Below, piece by piece: positions 48,923 through 59,325 of a DNA stretch of 64,000 nucleotides. The notes under the pieces were generated by a model, which did no database searches, was not told where the DNA came from, and was given only the letters and a program-made list of their open reading frames with translations. Both the position numbers and the translations under genes were made by a program. The stretch comes from Entomohabitans teleogrylli (GTDB taxonomy: Bacteria; Pseudomonadota; Gammaproteobacteria; Enterobacterales; Enterobacteriaceae), in NCBI RefSeq assembly GCF_001484765.1, contig NZ_LLXO01000007.1, forward strand, positions 247,212 through 311,211. Direction: 5' to 3'. How positions within the stretch are numbered: the stretch's first letter is position 1; each line of letters opens with the position of its first letter.

Positions 48923-49882
48923 ATGAGTCTGAATTTCCTTGATTTTGAACAGCCGATTGCAGAGCTGGAAGCGAAAATCGATTCCCTGACCGCCGTCAGC
49001 CGTCAGGATGAAAAACTCGATATCAACATTGACGAAGAGGTACATCGTCTGCGCGAGAAAAGCGTCGAGCTTACCCGCAAAATCTTCGCCGACCTCGGGG
49101 CATGGCAGATAGCCCAACTGGCGCGTCACCCCCAACGTCCCTATACCTTTGATTATGTCCGCCTGGCGTTCGACGATTTCGATGAGCTGGCGGGAGACCG
49201 CGCCTATGCAGACGATAAAGCGATTGTCGGCGGCGTGGCGCGTCTGGACGGGCGCCCGGTGATGGTCATTGGCCATCAGAAAGGCCGCGAAACCCGGGAA
49301 AAGATTCGTCGTAACTTCGGTATGCCGGCCCCGGAAGGGTATCGTAAAGCGCTGCGTCTGATGCAGATGGCCGAGCGTTTTAAGATGCCGATTATTACCT
49401 TTATCGATACGCCAGGGGCCTATCCGGGCGTCGGGGCGGAAGAGCGCGGTCAGTCTGAAGCTATCGCCCGTAATCTGCGCGAAATGTCCCGCCTGGGTGT
49501 GCCGGTGGTATGCACCGTTATCGGTGAAGGCGGTTCCGGCGGCGCGCTGGCGATCGGTGTCGGCGATAAAGTTAACATGCTGCAGTACAGCACCTATTCG
49601 GTTATTTCGCCGGAGGGCTGCGCTTCTATTCTGTGGAAAAGCGCCGATAAAGCGCCGCTGGCGGCGGAAGCGATGGGCATTACCGCGCCGCGCCTGAAAG
49701 AGCTGAAGCTGATTGATAGCGTGATCCCGGAACCGCTGGGCGGCGCGCATCGTCACCCGGAAGAGATGGCGGCATCCCTGAAGGCGCAACTGCTGGCGGA
49801 TCTGGCGGATCTGGACCTGTTGAGCCAGGAAGAACTGCTCGATCGCCGCTACCAGCGCCTGATGAACTACGGTTACGCCTGA
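48923..49882 (+). CDS. accA: Acetyl-CoA carboxylase carboxyltransferase subunit alpha
   Basis: AccA pairs with AccD (elsewhere) to transfer CO2 from biotin to acetyl-CoA, making malonyl-CoA for fatty-acid synthesis. The 319 residues start [16 protein letters not shown]. They carry the crotonase-like core with [20 protein letters not shown] and the oxyanion-type [15 protein letters not shown]. The gene ends 27 nt before a terminator and is separate from ldcC. Confidence 0.98.
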   Translation: MSLNFLDFEQPIAELEAKIDSLTAVSRQDEKLDINIDEEVHRLREKSVELTRKIFADLGAWQIAQLARHPQRPYTFDYVRLAFDDFDELAGDRAYADDKAIVGGVARLDGRPVMVIGHQKGRETREKIRRNFGMPAPEGYRKALRLMQMAERFKMPIITFIDTPGAYPGVGAEERGQSEAIARNLREMSRLGVPVVCTVIGEGGSGGALAIGVGDKVNMLQYSTYSVISPEGCASILWKSADKAPLAAEAMGITAPRLKELKLIDSVIPEPLGGAHRHPEEMAASLKAQLLADLADLDLLSQEELLDRRYQRLMNYGYA

Positions 49883-49908
49883 TTCATTCTGCCGTATAAA
49901 TTTTACAG

Positions 49909-49932
49909 GGCCGGTTTTTACCGGCCTTTTCT
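49909..49932 (+). terminator. Intrinsic terminator, accA
   Basis: GGCCGGT (49909-49915) and ACCGGCC (49920-49926), loop TTTT, are followed by TTTTCTTTT. Confidence 0.9.
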
Positions 49933-50030
49933 TTTGTGGATTTTCCGTGGCAGGCATTACCCGCTGTCCTGAAACCCTGGCGAATTTGGTCAGCTATGCT
50001 TAACGGGAGAGAATGTCAGGGAGGTAAGTT

Positions 50031-52169
50031 GTGAATATCATTGCCACCATGGGCCCGCACGGCGTGTTTTATAAAGATGAGCCCATCAGGGAGTTGCACG
50101 ATGCGCTGCAGCAACAGGGGTTTCAGCTAATTTACCCGCAAAACCGCACCGATTTGATCAAACTGATTGAGCATAACCCGCGCATTTGCGGCGTGGTGTT
50201 TGACTGGGATGAATATACCCTCGATCTGTGTAGTGAGATTAACCAGCTCAACGAATATCTGCCGCTTTACGCTTTTATCAACACCCACTCCACGATGGAC
50301 GTCAGCGCCAATGAAATGCGCATGGCGCTATGGTTTTTTGAATACGCGCTGGGTATTTCCCAGGAGATAGCCACCCGTATCAGCCAGTACACCCGCGAGT
50401 ATCTGGATAATATTATTCCGCCTTTCACGAAGGCGCTGTTTACTTACGTGAAAGAGGGTAAATACACTTTTTGCACACCTGGACATATGGGCGGCACGGC
50501 GTATCAGAAAAGTCCCGTAGGCTGCCTGTTTTATGATTTCTTCGGCGGCAATACCCTGAAGGCGGATGTATCAATATCGGTGACGGAGCTGGGATCGCTG
50601 CTCGATCACACCGGTCCGCATCTGGAGGCGGAAGAGTATATCGCCCGTACCTTCGGCGCCGAACAGAGCTATATGGTGACCAACGGCACCTCGACATCGA
50701 ACAAAATCGTCGGTATGTACGCGGCGCCGGCCGGCAGTACCGTGCTGGTGGATCGTAACTGCCATAAATCGCTGACCCATTTACTGATGATGAGCGATCT
50801 GATCCCGCTGTGGCTGAAGCCGACCCGCAATGCGCTGGGGATTCTGGGCGGTATCCCGAAACATGAGTTTGGGCGCCAGGCAATCGCCGATAAAGTGGCC
50901 GCCACACCGCGCGCCAGTTGGCCGGTACATGCGGTAATCACCAACTCCACTTATGACGGATTGCTGTACAACACCGGGTGGATCAAACAGACACTGGACG
51001 TGCCGTCGATCCATTTTGACTCAGCCTGGGTGCCGTATACCAATTTCCACCCCATCTACCAGGGGAAAAGCGGGATGAGCGGCGAACGCATTCCCGGCAA
51101 GGTTATTTATGAAACGCAGTCCACTCACAAGATGCTGGCGGCCCTCTCCCAGGCGTCGCTCATCCATATTAAAGGCGACTACGATGAAGACGCGTTTAAT
51201 GAAGCTTATATGATGCATACCAGCACTTCGCCGAGCTACCCGCTGGTAGCATCGATCGAAATCGCGGCCGCTATGCTGCATGGCAATGCCGGTAAGCGCC
51301 TGATTAATCGTTCCGTCGAACGGGCGCAGCACTTCCGCAAAGAGGTTCAACGGCTGCGGGATGAAAGCGACGGTTGGTTTTTCGATATCTGGCAGCCTGA
51401 AGATATTGAAGAAGCTGACTGCTGGCCGGTAACGCCGGGGGAAGCGTGGCATGGCTTTGTCGATCCGGATACCGATCATATGTTCCTCGACCCGGTAAAA
51501 GTCACGATTCTGACGCCGGGCATGGATCAACATGGCAGCATGAGCGACGAGGGGATCCCGGCATCGCTGGTGGCAAAATTCCTCGACGAGCGCGGGATTG
51601 TGGTGGAAAAAACCGGTCCTTATAACCTGTTGTTTCTGTTCAGTATCGGTATCGATAAAACCCGGGCGCTCAGTGTGCTGCGTGGGTTGACGGAATTCAA
51701 GCGCGCTTATGATCTGAATTTACGGGTCAGGAATGTGCTGCCGGATCTGTACGCTGAGGATCCTGATTTCTACCGCAATATGCGCATTCAGACTCTGGCG
51801 CAGGGGATCCACCAGTTAATCCGCCAGCATAATTTTGCGGATCTGATGCTCAGGGCGTTTGATGTTTTGCCGGAAATGAAGATGACGCCGCATCAGATGT
51901 ATCAGCAGCAGGTGAAAGGCAATGTTGAAACGGTAGAGATATCGCAGCTGATTGGGCGGGTATCTGCGAGTATGATCCTGCCTTACCCGCCGGGGGTGCC
52001 GCTGGTTATGCCCGGGGAGATGATCACCGAAGAGAGCCGGGCAGTGCTCGATTTTCTGCTGATGCTGTGCGACGTCGGGGAGCACTACCCCGGGTTTGAA
52101 ACCGACATTCATGGCGCTAAGCTGGGTGAGGACGGCGTATACCGGGTACGGGTACTGAAACAGAACTGA
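50031..52169 (+). CDS. ldcC: Constitutive-type lysine decarboxylase LdcC
   Basis: This PLP enzyme converts lysine to cadaverine and CO2. The 712-residue chain has the N-terminal response-regulator-like wing domain (about 1-130), the aminotransferase-fold core with FCTPGHMGGTAYQ, and the PLP lysine about residue 367 in ETQSTHKML. A C-terminal domain follows. It starts with GTG at 50031, after GGGAGGT. Assignment as LdcC rather than CadA rests on the accA-yaeR neighbourhood and on the lack of cadB or cadC nearby. Confidence 0.93.
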   Translation: MNIIATMGPHGVFYKDEPIRELHDALQQQGFQLIYPQNRTDLIKLIEHNPRICGVVFDWDEYTLDLCSEINQLNEYLPLYAFINTHSTMDVSANEMRMALWFFEYALGISQEIATRISQYTREYLDNIIPPFTKALFTYVKEGKYTFCTPGHMGGTAYQKSPVGCLFYDFFGGNTLKADVSISVTELGSLLDHTGPHLEAEEYIARTFGAEQSYMVTNGTSTSNKIVGMYAAPAGSTVLVDRNCHKSLTHLLMMSDLIPLWLKPTRNALGILGGIPKHEFGRQAIADKVAATPRASWPVHAVITNSTYDGLLYNTGWIKQTLDVPSIHFDSAWVPYTNFHPIYQGKSGMSGERIPGKVIYETQSTHKMLAALSQASLIHIKGDYDEDAFNEAYMMHTSTSPSYPLVASIEIAAAMLHGNAGKRLINRSVERAQHFRKEVQRLRDESDGWFFDIWQPEDIEEADCWPVTPGEAWHGFVDPDTDHMFLDPVKVTILTPGMDQHGSMSDEGIPASLVAKFLDERGIVVEKTGPYNLLFLFSIGIDKTRALSVLRGLTEFKRAYDLNLRVRNVLPDLYAEDPDFYRNMRIQTLAQGIHQLIRQHNFADLMLRAFDVLPEMKMTPHQMYQQQVKGNVETVEISQLIGRVSASMILPYPPGVPLVMPGEMITEESRAVLDFLLMLCDVGEHYPGFETDIHGAKLGEDGVYRVRVLKQN

Positions 52170-52219
52170 TGCATCCCGCAGGCTGAAACGCTAACATGCC
52201 GGGAGCTACGGGGGAGATT

Positions 52220-52636
52220 ATGCTCGGATTACAACAGGTTCACCATATCGCCATTATTGCCAGCGATTACGCGCGCAGTAAGGCGTTCTATTGCGATGTG
52301 CTCGGTTTTTCTTTAATCAATGAAGTGTACCGCGAAGCCCGGGATTCCTGGAAAGGAGACCTGGCGCTGAACGGCCAGTACGTCATTGAGTTGTTCTCTT
52401 TTCCCTCGCCGCCGCCGCGGCCCAGCCGCCCGGAGTCCTGTGGTTTGCGTCATCTGGCGTTCAGCGTGGCGGATGTCGACCGTGCGGTACAGCACCTGGA
52501 AAGCTGCGGCGTACCGTGTGAGGCCGTGCGCGTCGACCCGATTACCGGCAGGCGCTTCACCTTTTTTGCCGACCCGGACGGTTTGCCGCTGGAACTGTAT
52601 GAACACGAGTTCGGATCGGCGCTGAAAATACGGTGA
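52220..52636 (+). CDS. yaeR: VOC-family (glyoxalase-like) protein YaeR
   Basis: The 138-residue protein is a single vicinal-oxygen-chelate domain: two beta-alpha-beta-beta-beta repeats with candidate metal ligands in [32 protein letters not shown] and [10 protein letters not shown]. The substrate is unknown. It is a little longer at the C-terminus than E. coli YaeR (129). The start at 52220 follows GGGGGAG; an 8-codon upstream extension was rejected. Its stop overlaps the tilS GTG (GTGA), suggesting coupling. Confidence 0.9.
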   Translation: MLGLQQVHHIAIIASDYARSKAFYCDVLGFSLINEVYREARDSWKGDLALNGQYVIELFSFPSPPPRPSRPESCGLRHLAFSVADVDRAVQHLESCGVPCEAVRVDPITGRRFTFFADPDGLPLELYEHEFGSALKIR

Positions 52637-53937
52637 CTATGATTCCCGGGCATTTGCAGCATTATCGGCACTGGCTGGTGGCCTTTAGCGGTGGGCTGGA
52701 TTCCACCGTGTTGCTCCACCAGTTAACGCTGTTGCGCGCCGCACAGCCGCAGATATCTCTGCGCGCGGCGCATATACACCACGGTATCAGCCGCTTTGCC
52801 GACGACTGGGCAGCCCATTGTCAGGCACTGTGTCAGGCGTGGCGGGTGCCGCTGGAGGTCATTCGGGTACAGTTGCAGGAGGACGGCCAGGGGATTGAGG
52901 CGCAGGCCAGGGCAGCGCGCTATGCGGCGCTGAAGCGCGCGCTGCGGCCCGGAGAGGTACTGGCGACCGCACAGCACCTCGACGATCAGTGCGAAACACT
53001 GCTGCTGGCGCTTAAGCGCGGCAGTGGTCCTGCCGGGCTGGCTGCGATGCCGGAACGTCTGGCGTTTGCCGGTAGTGAACTGGTGCGTCCGTTGCTGTCC
53101 TGTTCCCGTGCGGAGCTGGAGCGTTGGGCCGATGAACACCAGCTAATCTGGGTCGATGACGATAGCAATGACGATGATGGCTATGATCGTAATTTTTTGC
53201 GTTTGCGGGTTCTGCCGGCGTTAATCCGGCGCTGGCCCCATTTCCCGCAGGCGGCGGCGCGTAGTGCCCGGCTGTGCGGTGAACAGGAGCAACTGCTTGA
53301 TGAGCTGCTGGCTGAGCAACTGGCGGCGCTGATTAAGCCGCAGGGGCAACTGCTGATCGACCCCTTGCAGGCAATGAGCGAGGCGCGTCGCGCTGCGCTG
53401 TTGCGCCGCTGGTTTGCCTGGCACCGGGCGGTAATGCCTTCCCGGGCGGCGCTGCAGCGGCTGTGGGATGAAGTGGCTTGCAGCAAAGCGGATGCCGCGC
53501 CGCGTCTGCGTTTTGGCGCGTTCGAGGTGCGACGCTATCAGCAGGCGCTATGGTGGGTGAAAACCATCACCGGCCAGCGGGAGACCGTTATTGACTGGCC
53601 GGATACCCACAAACCTCTGCCACTGCCAGCCGGGCTGGGATGGTTACGCCGCCATGAGGGCGGAATGCCGGTGCGCGTTCCCCGTGCTGATGAACCGGTT
53701 TCGGTAAGGTTTCAGGTTGCCGGGCATCTGCATATTGTGGGAAGAGAGCGGGGAAGGACATTAAAAAAATTGTGGCAGGAGTTGGGAATTCCCCCCTGGC
53801 AGCGAGATACCACGCCACTACTGTTTTACGGTGAGCAATTGATTGCCGCCTGCGGCGTCTTTGTTACCCGTGAAGGTGAAGCTAATCCACAAACATGCTG
53901 GCATATAGACTGGCAGAAGGAGAGTGAGCAATGTTAA
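52633..53937 (+). CDS. tilS: tRNA(Ile)-lysidine synthase
   Basis: TilS attaches lysine to C34 of the tRNA(Ile) CAU anticodon, switching it from Met to Ile identity; it is essential. The 434-residue product has the PP-loop SGGLDST at residues 19-25, [25 protein letters not shown], and the C-terminal tRNA-binding domains ([23 protein letters not shown]). GTG at 52633 overlaps the yaeR stop; ATG at 52639 is an equally possible start. Its last 7 nt overlap a cytochrome c gene, an arrangement I do not know from E. coli, where rof follows. Confidence 0.95.
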   Translation: MTMIPGHLQHYRHWLVAFSGGLDSTVLLHQLTLLRAAQPQISLRAAHIHHGISRFADDWAAHCQALCQAWRVPLEVIRVQLQEDGQGIEAQARAARYAALKRALRPGEVLATAQHLDDQCETLLLALKRGSGPAGLAAMPERLAFAGSELVRPLLSCSRAELERWADEHQLIWVDDDSNDDDGYDRNFLRLRVLPALIRRWPHFPQAAARSARLCGEQEQLLDELLAEQLAALIKPQGQLLIDPLQAMSEARRAALLRRWFAWHRAVMPSRAALQRLWDEVACSKADAAPRLRFGAFEVRRYQQALWWVKTITGQRETVIDWPDTHKPLPLPAGLGWLRRHEGGMPVRVPRADEPVSVRFQVAGHLHIVGRERGRTLKKLWQELGIPPWQRDTTPLLFYGEQLIAACGVFVTREGEANPQTCWHIDWQKESEQC

Positions 53938-54245
53938 AGAAGGTGCTGGCTGGCGCGTTGTTGATAAGCTGGGCGCCGTTTGTGCTGGCGAAAGGCGATG
54001 CGCAGGCGGGAGAGAAGAAAGCGATGATGTGTGTGGCCTGTCATGGCGCCACCGGTAAATCTTCGGTTCCGCTGTACCCGACGCTGGCGGGCCAAAGCCA
54101 GGAGTATCTGGCGACCTCGCTGCACGCTTACAAAAAAGGCGAGCGCAGCGGCGGGCAGGCGGAAATCATGAAAGCCTATGTCAGCGGTCTGTCGGATGAG
54201 GATATTGAAAATCTGGCGGCCTATTACGCCGCGCAGAAACCATAA
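53931..54245 (+). CDS. Small class I c-type cytochrome
   Basis: The 104-residue precursor has a signal peptide (positive LKK, hydrophobic core, cut near VLA|KGD at residue 20), a single haem-binding CVACH at residues 34-38, and a likely axial Met80 in [26 protein letters not shown]. This is typical of soluble c553/c4-like domains. It would be a periplasmic electron carrier needing the Ccm maturation system, which is not in this window. Its ATG overlaps the end of tilS by 7 nt, after GGAGAG inside tilS, so translation is probably coupled. Its redox partners are unknown. Confidence 0.92.
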   Translation: MLKKVLAGALLISWAPFVLAKGDAQAGEKKAMMCVACHGATGKSSVPLYPTLAGQSQEYLATSLHAYKKGERSGGQAEIMKAYVSGLSDEDIENLAAYYAAQKP

Positions 54246-54250
54246 ACAAA

Positions 54251-54279
54251 ACGGGCGGCTCAGCGGCCGCCCGTTTTTA
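54251..54279. terminator. Bidirectional terminator between cytochrome c and rof
   Basis: ACGGGCGGC (54251-54259) and GCCGCCCGT (54266-54274) with a 6-nt loop are followed by Ts on the plus side and TTTTGTTTA on the minus side. It ends the yaeR-tilS-cytochrome unit and the yaeP-rof unit. Confidence 0.9.
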
Positions 54280-54292
54280 AGTTAGCTTATCT

Positions 54293-54553
54293 TCAGGATT
54301 CACTGACTACGACGGTGCCAATTTCCGGGTGGCTGAAGCTGGCAATCTTATCAAGACGCACTTCCCGTTCGCTGCCTGCGTCGTCAACGATCAGGTATTC
54401 AACGTTTTTCCGCGTCACCAGGTCATGCGCCTTCGCCCGTAATACCTCGCCGCTTTTCAACTCCAGCGTCAGTAACAGTTGATGCTGGCAGGCGAGTTCC
54501 AGATTGTCATAATCATCACAATTGATGGGTTGATAGGCATCATTCATTGACAT
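54293..54553 (-). CDS. rof: Rho-inhibiting protein Rof (YaeO)
   Basis: Rof binds transcription terminator Rho and blocks its RNA loading, reducing Rho-dependent termination. The 86-residue small acidic protein contains [24 protein letters not shown], followed by an Sm-like beta barrel. Two starts are possible: ATG at 54551-54553, with GGTGAG 5 nt upstream, or ATG two codons later (MNDAYQP). Either overlaps the end of yaeP, so the two are coupled. Confidence 0.93.
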   Translation of the reverse strand: MSMNDAYQPINCDDYDNLELACQHQLLLTLELKSGEVLRAKAHDLVTRKNVEYLIVDDAGSEREVRLDKIASFSHPEIGTVVVSES

Positions 54554-54740
54554 AATCGCTCACCAGTAAGTTCGCGGCGGCAAATGCCGCCTGTTCCCTG
54601 ATTGACTCCGAAAGTGCTTCGTCAGAGGCTATTTCATTCAGAACCTTTAATACGCAGCCTAATGCATCCGGGATATAGCCCAGATCGCCGCTGGCTATCT
54701 CACTATACCGCTGGCGTATTAACTCACAATATTTTTCCAC
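54540..54740 (-). CDS. yaeP: UPF0253 family protein YaeP
   Basis: The 66-residue protein is close to E. coli YaeP ([25 protein letters not shown]...). It is an all-helical small protein of unknown function, conserved beside rof. GTG at 54738-54740 follows AGGAGG with 4 nt spacing, which fixes the start; a longer frame beginning at 54821 was rejected. The coding end overlaps rof, so the Rho inhibitor is probably translated from the same mRNA. Confidence 0.92.
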   Translation of the reverse strand: MEKYCELIRQRYSEIASGDLGYIPDALGCVLKVLNEIASDEALSESIREQAAFAAANLLVSDYVNE

Positions 54741-54954
54741 ATGCCCTCCTGTCAGTGCTTCAACAGCAGACTTTATCGTGGGTCGCCTGTTAAGCCTACG
54801 AAGATAAACTCTGTTTAGCAAGGTGACTATACCACACTCATTTAAGCGTTATTAGCTGCTGGCAATGCACATTTTCAGCGGGATCCGCCGGGATAAGCGC
54901 GCGGGGCGGACGGCTTTTCGCTACAATAGGCCCTATTCACGCCGTGGGGGAGTT

Positions 54955-55500
54955 ATGGCATTAAAAGCAACCATTTATAAAGCGTCGGTGAACGTGGCCG
55001 ATCTGGACAGAAACCAGTTTCTGGACAGCCAGCTTACGCTGGCGCGTCATCCGTCGGAAACCCAGGAGCGCATGATGCTGCGTTTGCTGGCGTGGATAAA
55101 ATATGCCGATCAACGGCTGCAGTTTACCCGAGGTTTATGCGCCGACGACGAACCGGAAATCTGGTTGCGTAATGATCATCTGGGCGTGGACCTGTGGATC
55201 GAACTGGGCCTTCCCGAAGAGCGTCGATTGAAAAAAGCCTGCAGTCTGGCGACAGAGGTGGTGTTATTCACCTATAACCAGCGGGCGGCCCAGGTCTGGT
55301 GGCAGCAACATCAGGAAAAGTTGCGCCAGTACGCTAACCTGACTGTCTGGTATCTGGACGATCGGCAACTGGCGGCACTCAGTCAACTGGCGGCGCGTAA
55401 TATGACGCTACAGGCCACGCTTCAGGAAGGCATTATCTGGCTGTCTGACGGGCAGAATAATCTGGAAATTCACTTTGAACCCTGGCAACCGGCGCAATGA
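54955..55500 (+). CDS. yaeQ: YaeQ family protein
   Basis: The 181-residue protein is full length and highly similar to E. coli YaeQ ([22 protein letters not shown]). The family has a PD-(D/E)XK nuclease-like fold, but enzymatic activity is unproven. It was once reported to compensate for loss of RfaH. The start follows GGGGAG; a 30-residue upstream extension was rejected. It overlaps arfB by ATGA and is divergent from yaeP. Confidence 0.94.
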   Translation: MALKATIYKASVNVADLDRNQFLDSQLTLARHPSETQERMMLRLLAWIKYADQRLQFTRGLCADDEPEIWLRNDHLGVDLWIELGLPEERRLKKACSLATEVVLFTYNQRAAQVWWQQHQEKLRQYANLTVWYLDDRQLAALSQLAARNMTLQATLQEGIIWLSDGQNNLEIHFEPWQPAQ

Positions 55501-55919
55501 TTGCTCTGTCGCATACGGTGTCGATCCCCGATGATGAGCTGACAATTACGGCCATTCGCGCTCAGGGGGCCGGGGGGCAGCATGTCAATAAAGCCTCGAC
55601 GGCGATACACCTGCGCTTTGACATCCGGGCATCGAGCCTGCCAGAGTGTTATAAGATGCGCCTGCTGGCTGCCAGCCACCATTTGATCAGCCCTGAAGGG
55701 ATTATCATTATAAAGGCGCAGGAATACCGTAGCCAGGAGATGAATCGCGAGGCGGCGGTGGCGCGATTCGTTGCGCTAATTCGGGAACTTACTGCGCCGC
55801 AGAAGCGTCGAAAGGCTACTCGCCCGACGCGAGCCTCAAAAGAACGGCGTCTGAACGCTAAAGCGCAGAAGTCGACGACGAAAGCGCTGCGCGGCAAGGT
55901 ACGCCGCATCGTGGAATAG
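55497..55919 (+). CDS. arfB: Alternative ribosome-rescue factor ArfB
   Basis: ArfB (YaeJ) hydrolyses peptidyl-tRNA on ribosomes stalled at mRNA 3' ends, as a codon-independent backup to tmRNA and ArfA. The 140 residues have the catalytic GGQ at 26-28 in [11 protein letters not shown]. The long basic C-terminal tail ([16 protein letters not shown] onward), which reads the empty mRNA channel, is complete. The start overlaps the yaeQ stop; nlpE follows after 24 nt. Confidence 0.97.
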   Translation: MIALSHTVSIPDDELTITAIRAQGAGGQHVNKASTAIHLRFDIRASSLPECYKMRLLAASHHLISPEGIIIIKAQEYRSQEMNREAAVARFVALIRELTAPQKRRKATRPTRASKERRLNAKAQKSTTKALRGKVRRIVE

Positions 55920-55943
55920 ACAGAACCAGAGAAGGGAGACACG

Positions 55944-56636
55944 GTGAAAAAAATTATTTTATCAGTGATGGCAGCGGTTGGGCTGTTCACCCTGATTGGC
56001 TGTAATAATCATTCTGAATCGCAGATTGTTGCACCTGCTGAACTGGCCGAATTTAAGCCGATGCAGCAAAGTTTTCGCGGCGTGTTGCCGTGTGCGGATT
56101 GTGGCGGGGTGGATACCTCTTTGTTTTTGGCTAAAGATGGCACCTGGGTGATGAAAGAGCGTTATCAGGGCAAAGCGGCCGATGCGGTGTTTTCATCCTG
56201 GGGAACCTGGGCCAGAACCGCCAATAAACTGGTGCTGACACAAAGTAACGGCGAAAAGCGTTACTTCCACCCGGAAGGTGAAGGGTTGGAAATGTTGGAT
56301 CGGGACGGCAATCCAATTCAGTCGGCGTTGAACTACCGGCTTCAGCCGACCAAAGATGCGCTGCCCACCACGCCGATGGCGATGAAAGGCATGTATAAAT
56401 ACATGGCGGACGCGGCGATTTTTACCGACTGTGCCACGGGGCGCACCTTTGGGGTGGACGGAAACCCTCAGCTTGAGCGGGATTACATAGCGGCGCGCGG
56501 TACAGAGATGCGTCCGGTGCTGTTGATTGTTCAGGCGCATTTTACCCTGCGGGCGAACCCGGACAGCGGCGAGATGCGGAAAACGATCGTCGCTGATAGT
56601 CGCGGCCAGTTCCAGCCGGGTAAAGACTGTGATTAA
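55944..56636 (+). CDS. nlpE: Envelope-stress lipoprotein NlpE (CutF)
   Basis: NlpE is an outer-membrane lipoprotein that activates the Cpx pathway on surface contact, lipoprotein-sorting defects or redox faults. The 230-residue precursor has lipobox LIGC with Cys20. The N-terminal domain carries a CADC motif (50-53), and the C-terminal OB domain has Cys163 and Cys229, matching the redox-sensing disulfide known in E. coli. It is slightly shorter than the 236-residue E. coli protein. It ends 9 nt from the convergent yaeF. Confidence 0.96.
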   Translation: MKKIILSVMAAVGLFTLIGCNNHSESQIVAPAELAEFKPMQQSFRGVLPCADCGGVDTSLFLAKDGTWVMKERYQGKAADAVFSSWGTWARTANKLVLTQSNGEKRYFHPEGEGLEMLDRDGNPIQSALNYRLQPTKDALPTTPMAMKGMYKYMADAAIFTDCATGRTFGVDGNPQLERDYIAARGTEMRPVLLIVQAHFTLRANPDSGEMRKTIVADSRGQFQPGKDCD

Positions 56637-56640
56637 CCGG

Positions 56641-56664
56641 CGGCTCAGCGCGCCGGCTGAGCCG
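56641..56664. terminator. Hairpin at the nlpE/yaeF convergence
   Basis: CGGCTCAG (56641-56648) and CTGAGCCG (56657-56664) flank a GC-rich loop. The stem overlaps the last codons of yaeF and starts 4 nt after nlpE, so it probably terminates both. No clear T-run. Confidence 0.6.
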
Positions 56665-57430
56665 CGGTCGCGATGTTGAGATACAAGCCTTTCTTCAGAT
56701 GGCCGACATAACTGAGCGGATACTGTGGCGCAAATGTCGCCACATCCCCTTCGCGCATATGCAGCAGGTCCGCCGGGCTCAGCCAGTTAGTTTTGGCCCG
56801 GGTAAGGGGAATACCGGCGAATTCGTAAGCGGCGCTGACGAATTGCGAGCAAAAGTAACTGTCTGATGCGCCCGAATGACTGAGTTGCGCATCCGCCAGC
56901 CCGGAAACGCACTGCTGGCGAAAGTCCCGGGAAAATGGGTTCAGGTTGCATATCTGTTTTGTCACCATAAATGGCACCATTTCCAGTATCCCGCTGTAAT
57001 TGTATTTCCTGCCTTCCCGGGCGTGGGCGAACTGTTTAATCTGCTCCGCCGCCTCCGGGGTCATTGCCGGCACCCGTAAAGCGAACAGCTTATCGCTATG
57101 CTCCTCTACCTCTGCCAGCGGTAGAATTTGCACGCCGGAACCGACGGCTTCGGCGACTTGCCCGTCGCCAAGGTAGATGGCGACGTGGCTGACTGAGGTG
57201 GCGCTGAATAAACGAATGCCCAGCGAGGAGAGGGCGATACTCGAAGAGAACAGCAGGTCACCCGCTTGCAACTGATCGGCTCGGATCCTGGTCAAAGACG
57301 ATGGCGTTGCGGAACTGAGTTGTTGAAGCCGGATACCCGCGGATGTCTGGTCGGAAGACGAGGTGGCAATATCCAGCGTGCAGCCGGATAACGCAGCGCT
57401 GAGCAGGACAGCGACAGGCAGGTATTTCAT
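56645..57430 (-). CDS. yaeF: YaeF lipoprotein, NlpC/P60-superfamily
   Basis: The 261-residue precursor has lipobox LSGC with Cys17 and looks like an outer-membrane-bound lipoprotein. The main domain belongs to the YaeF/YiiX group of permuted NlpC/P60 enzymes: AGDLLFSSS, the His in TSVSHVAIYLGDG (near 82), and the Cys in SYFCSQFVSAAYEFAGI (near 195). These enzymes act on peptides or lipids, and the substrate here is unknown. It follows proS on the same strand behind a terminator. Confidence 0.92.
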   Translation of the reverse strand: MKYLPVAVLLSAALSGCTLDIATSSSDQTSAGIRLQQLSSATPSSLTRIRADQLQAGDLLFSSSIALSSLGIRLFSATSVSHVAIYLGDGQVAEAVGSGVQILPLAEVEEHSDKLFALRVPAMTPEAAEQIKQFAHAREGRKYNYSGILEMVPFMVTKQICNLNPFSRDFRQQCVSGLADAQLSHSGASDSYFCSQFVSAAYEFAGIPLTRAKTNWLSPADLLHMREGDVATFAPQYPLSYVGHLKKGLYLNIATAAQPAR

Positions 57431-57459
57431 ATTGACATTCCTTTGTCAGGGGATAAAGA

Positions 57460-57483
57460 AACGCCCTGCCGTGGCAGGGCGTT
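57460..57483 (-). terminator. Hairpin after proS
   Basis: Arms AACGCCCTGCC (57460-57470) and GGCAGGGCGTT (57473-57483) pair perfectly, 15 nt after the proS stop. On the minus strand they are followed by TCTTTATCC. Probable proS terminator. Confidence 0.75.
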
Positions 57484-57497
57484 CTCAGATTAACGCA

Positions 57498-59216
57498 TTA
57501 TCCCTTAATGCGGGAGACCAGGAAGTCGATAATTTCTCCGGTTTTGATTAGCTGCTTATCGCCTTCGCGGCGATATTTATATTCGATATCGTCGCTGTCG
57601 AGGTTGCGGTCGCCAATCACCACGGTATGCGGAATGCCGATCAGTTCCATATCAGCAAACATGACGCCCGGGCGCTCTTTACGATCGTCCATCAACACCT
57701 CAATCCCATGGCCCCGCAGCTCGCTGTAAAGTTTTTCCGCAACTTCCTGAACGCGGAAGGATTTATGCATATTCATCGGCAGAATTGCTACCTGGAACGG
57801 TGCAATAGCATCCGGCCAGACAATACCGCGCTCGTCATGATTCTGCTCAATGGCGGCTGCAACCACGCGGGTGACGCCGATACCGTAACAACCCATCGTC
57901 AGTACCTGGTTACGGCCATCCTCGCCCTGAACGGTGGCTTTCATGGCATCGGAATATTTGCTGCCCAACTGGAAGATGTGGCCCACTTCGATACCACGTT
58001 TGATCTGCAGAGTGCCTTTACCGTCCGGGCTGGGATCGCCTTCCACGACATTACGAATATCGGCGACTTCCGGCACAGCGACATCGCGCTCCCAGTTGAT
58101 ACCGAAGAAGTGTTTATCATCCATGTTGGCGCCAGCAGCGAAATCGCTCATCGCCGCCACGCTGCGGTCGATAACCACCGGCACCGGCATGTTCACCGGA
58201 CCCAGAGAACCCGGACCAGCATTAACCACGGCGCGGATCTCCGCTTCGGTCGCAAAGGTCAGCGGCGCGGCGACCTGAGGCAGTTTTTCCGCTTTCACTT
58301 CATTGAGTTCGTGATCGCCGCGCACCAGTAAGGCAACCAGCGGCAAAGCGCTGCCTTCAACTGCTTTAACCAATAGGGTTTTAACGGTTTTCTCTACTGG
58401 CAGATTGAACTGTTCAACCAGTTCGGCGATGGTTTTGGCATTCGGGGTATCGACTACACGCATCTCCTGGGTGGGTGCGCCGCGACCGTGAGCCGGCGCG
58501 ACGGCTTCCGCCATCTCAATGTTGGCCGCATAATCAGATTCGGTCGAGAAGATGATATCGTCTTCACCGCTTTGCGCCAGCACCTGGAATTCATGAGACG
58601 CGCTACCGCCGATGGAGCCAGTGTCTGCCTGGACTGCGCGGAAATCGAGGCCCATACGGGTGAAAATAGCGCTGTAGGCTTTGTACATCGCGTCGTAGGT
58701 TTCCTGCAGCGACTCCTGAGACGTATGGAAAGAGTAGGCGTCTTTCATCAGGAACTCGCGCGAGCGCATCACGCCAAAGCGTGGGCGTACTTCGTCACGG
58801 AATTTGGTCTGAATCTGGAAGAAGTTCAGCGGCAACTGCTTATAGGAACTCAGTTCGTTACGGATCAGATCGGTAATCACTTCTTCATGAGTCGGACCCA
58901 GGACAAACGGACGTTCGCCGCGATCGACAAAGCGCAGCAACTCCGGACCATATTGCTCCCAGCGACCGCTCTCCTGCCATAAATCGGCTGGCTGAACCAC
59001 CGGCATAGACACCTCAATCGCACCGGCGTTGTTCATCTCTTCACGCACGATATTTTCGACTTTTTTCAGGACGCGCAGACCGGTCGGCAGCCAGGTGTAT
59101 AACCCGGAGGCCAGCTTGCGAATCATCCCGGCGCGCAGCATCAACTGATGGCTGATCACTTCCGCGTCGGCAGGCGTCTCCTTGAGGGTGGAGAGCAGAT
59201 ATTGGCTAGTACGCAT
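57498..59216 (-). CDS. proS: Prolyl-tRNA synthetase (bacterial type)
   Basis: ProS charges tRNA(Pro). The 572-residue class II enzyme starts [19 protein letters not shown]. It contains the editing INS domain between motifs 2 and 3 (about 230-390, with [11 protein letters not shown]), which clears mischarged Ala-tRNA(Pro), then the class II motif [13 protein letters not shown] and an anticodon-binding domain. It lies downstream of trmO with a 109-nt gap. Confidence 0.98.
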   Translation of the reverse strand: MRTSQYLLSTLKETPADAEVISHQLMLRAGMIRKLASGLYTWLPTGLRVLKKVENIVREEMNNAGAIEVSMPVVQPADLWQESGRWEQYGPELLRFVDRGERPFVLGPTHEEVITDLIRNELSSYKQLPLNFFQIQTKFRDEVRPRFGVMRSREFLMKDAYSFHTSQESLQETYDAMYKAYSAIFTRMGLDFRAVQADTGSIGGSASHEFQVLAQSGEDDIIFSTESDYAANIEMAEAVAPAHGRGAPTQEMRVVDTPNAKTIAELVEQFNLPVEKTVKTLLVKAVEGSALPLVALLVRGDHELNEVKAEKLPQVAAPLTFATEAEIRAVVNAGPGSLGPVNMPVPVVIDRSVAAMSDFAAGANMDDKHFFGINWERDVAVPEVADIRNVVEGDPSPDGKGTLQIKRGIEVGHIFQLGSKYSDAMKATVQGEDGRNQVLTMGCYGIGVTRVVAAAIEQNHDERGIVWPDAIAPFQVAILPMNMHKSFRVQEVAEKLYSELRGHGIEVLMDDRKERPGVMFADMELIGIPHTVVIGDRNLDSDDIEYKYRREGDKQLIKTGEIIDFLVSRIKG

Positions 59217-59325
59217 GTTGTTACGGTTCCATTTGAACGATCGGGAGCAGGCTCAGGACAGCCTGACACAAAAAAGTGGTTTAGTTTACCAGTGTGGCAG
59301 AAATGCCAAAAGAGAAGGAATGAAT

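Noticed and set aside
48890..49957. 355-codon open frame on the minus strand
   Set aside because: It is antisense to accA and runs through the accA terminator; no domain seen.
53931..54245. Horizontal transfer island around the cytochrome gene
   Set aside because: Only one gene differs, its base composition looks like its neighbours, and there are no mobility genes or flanking repeats.
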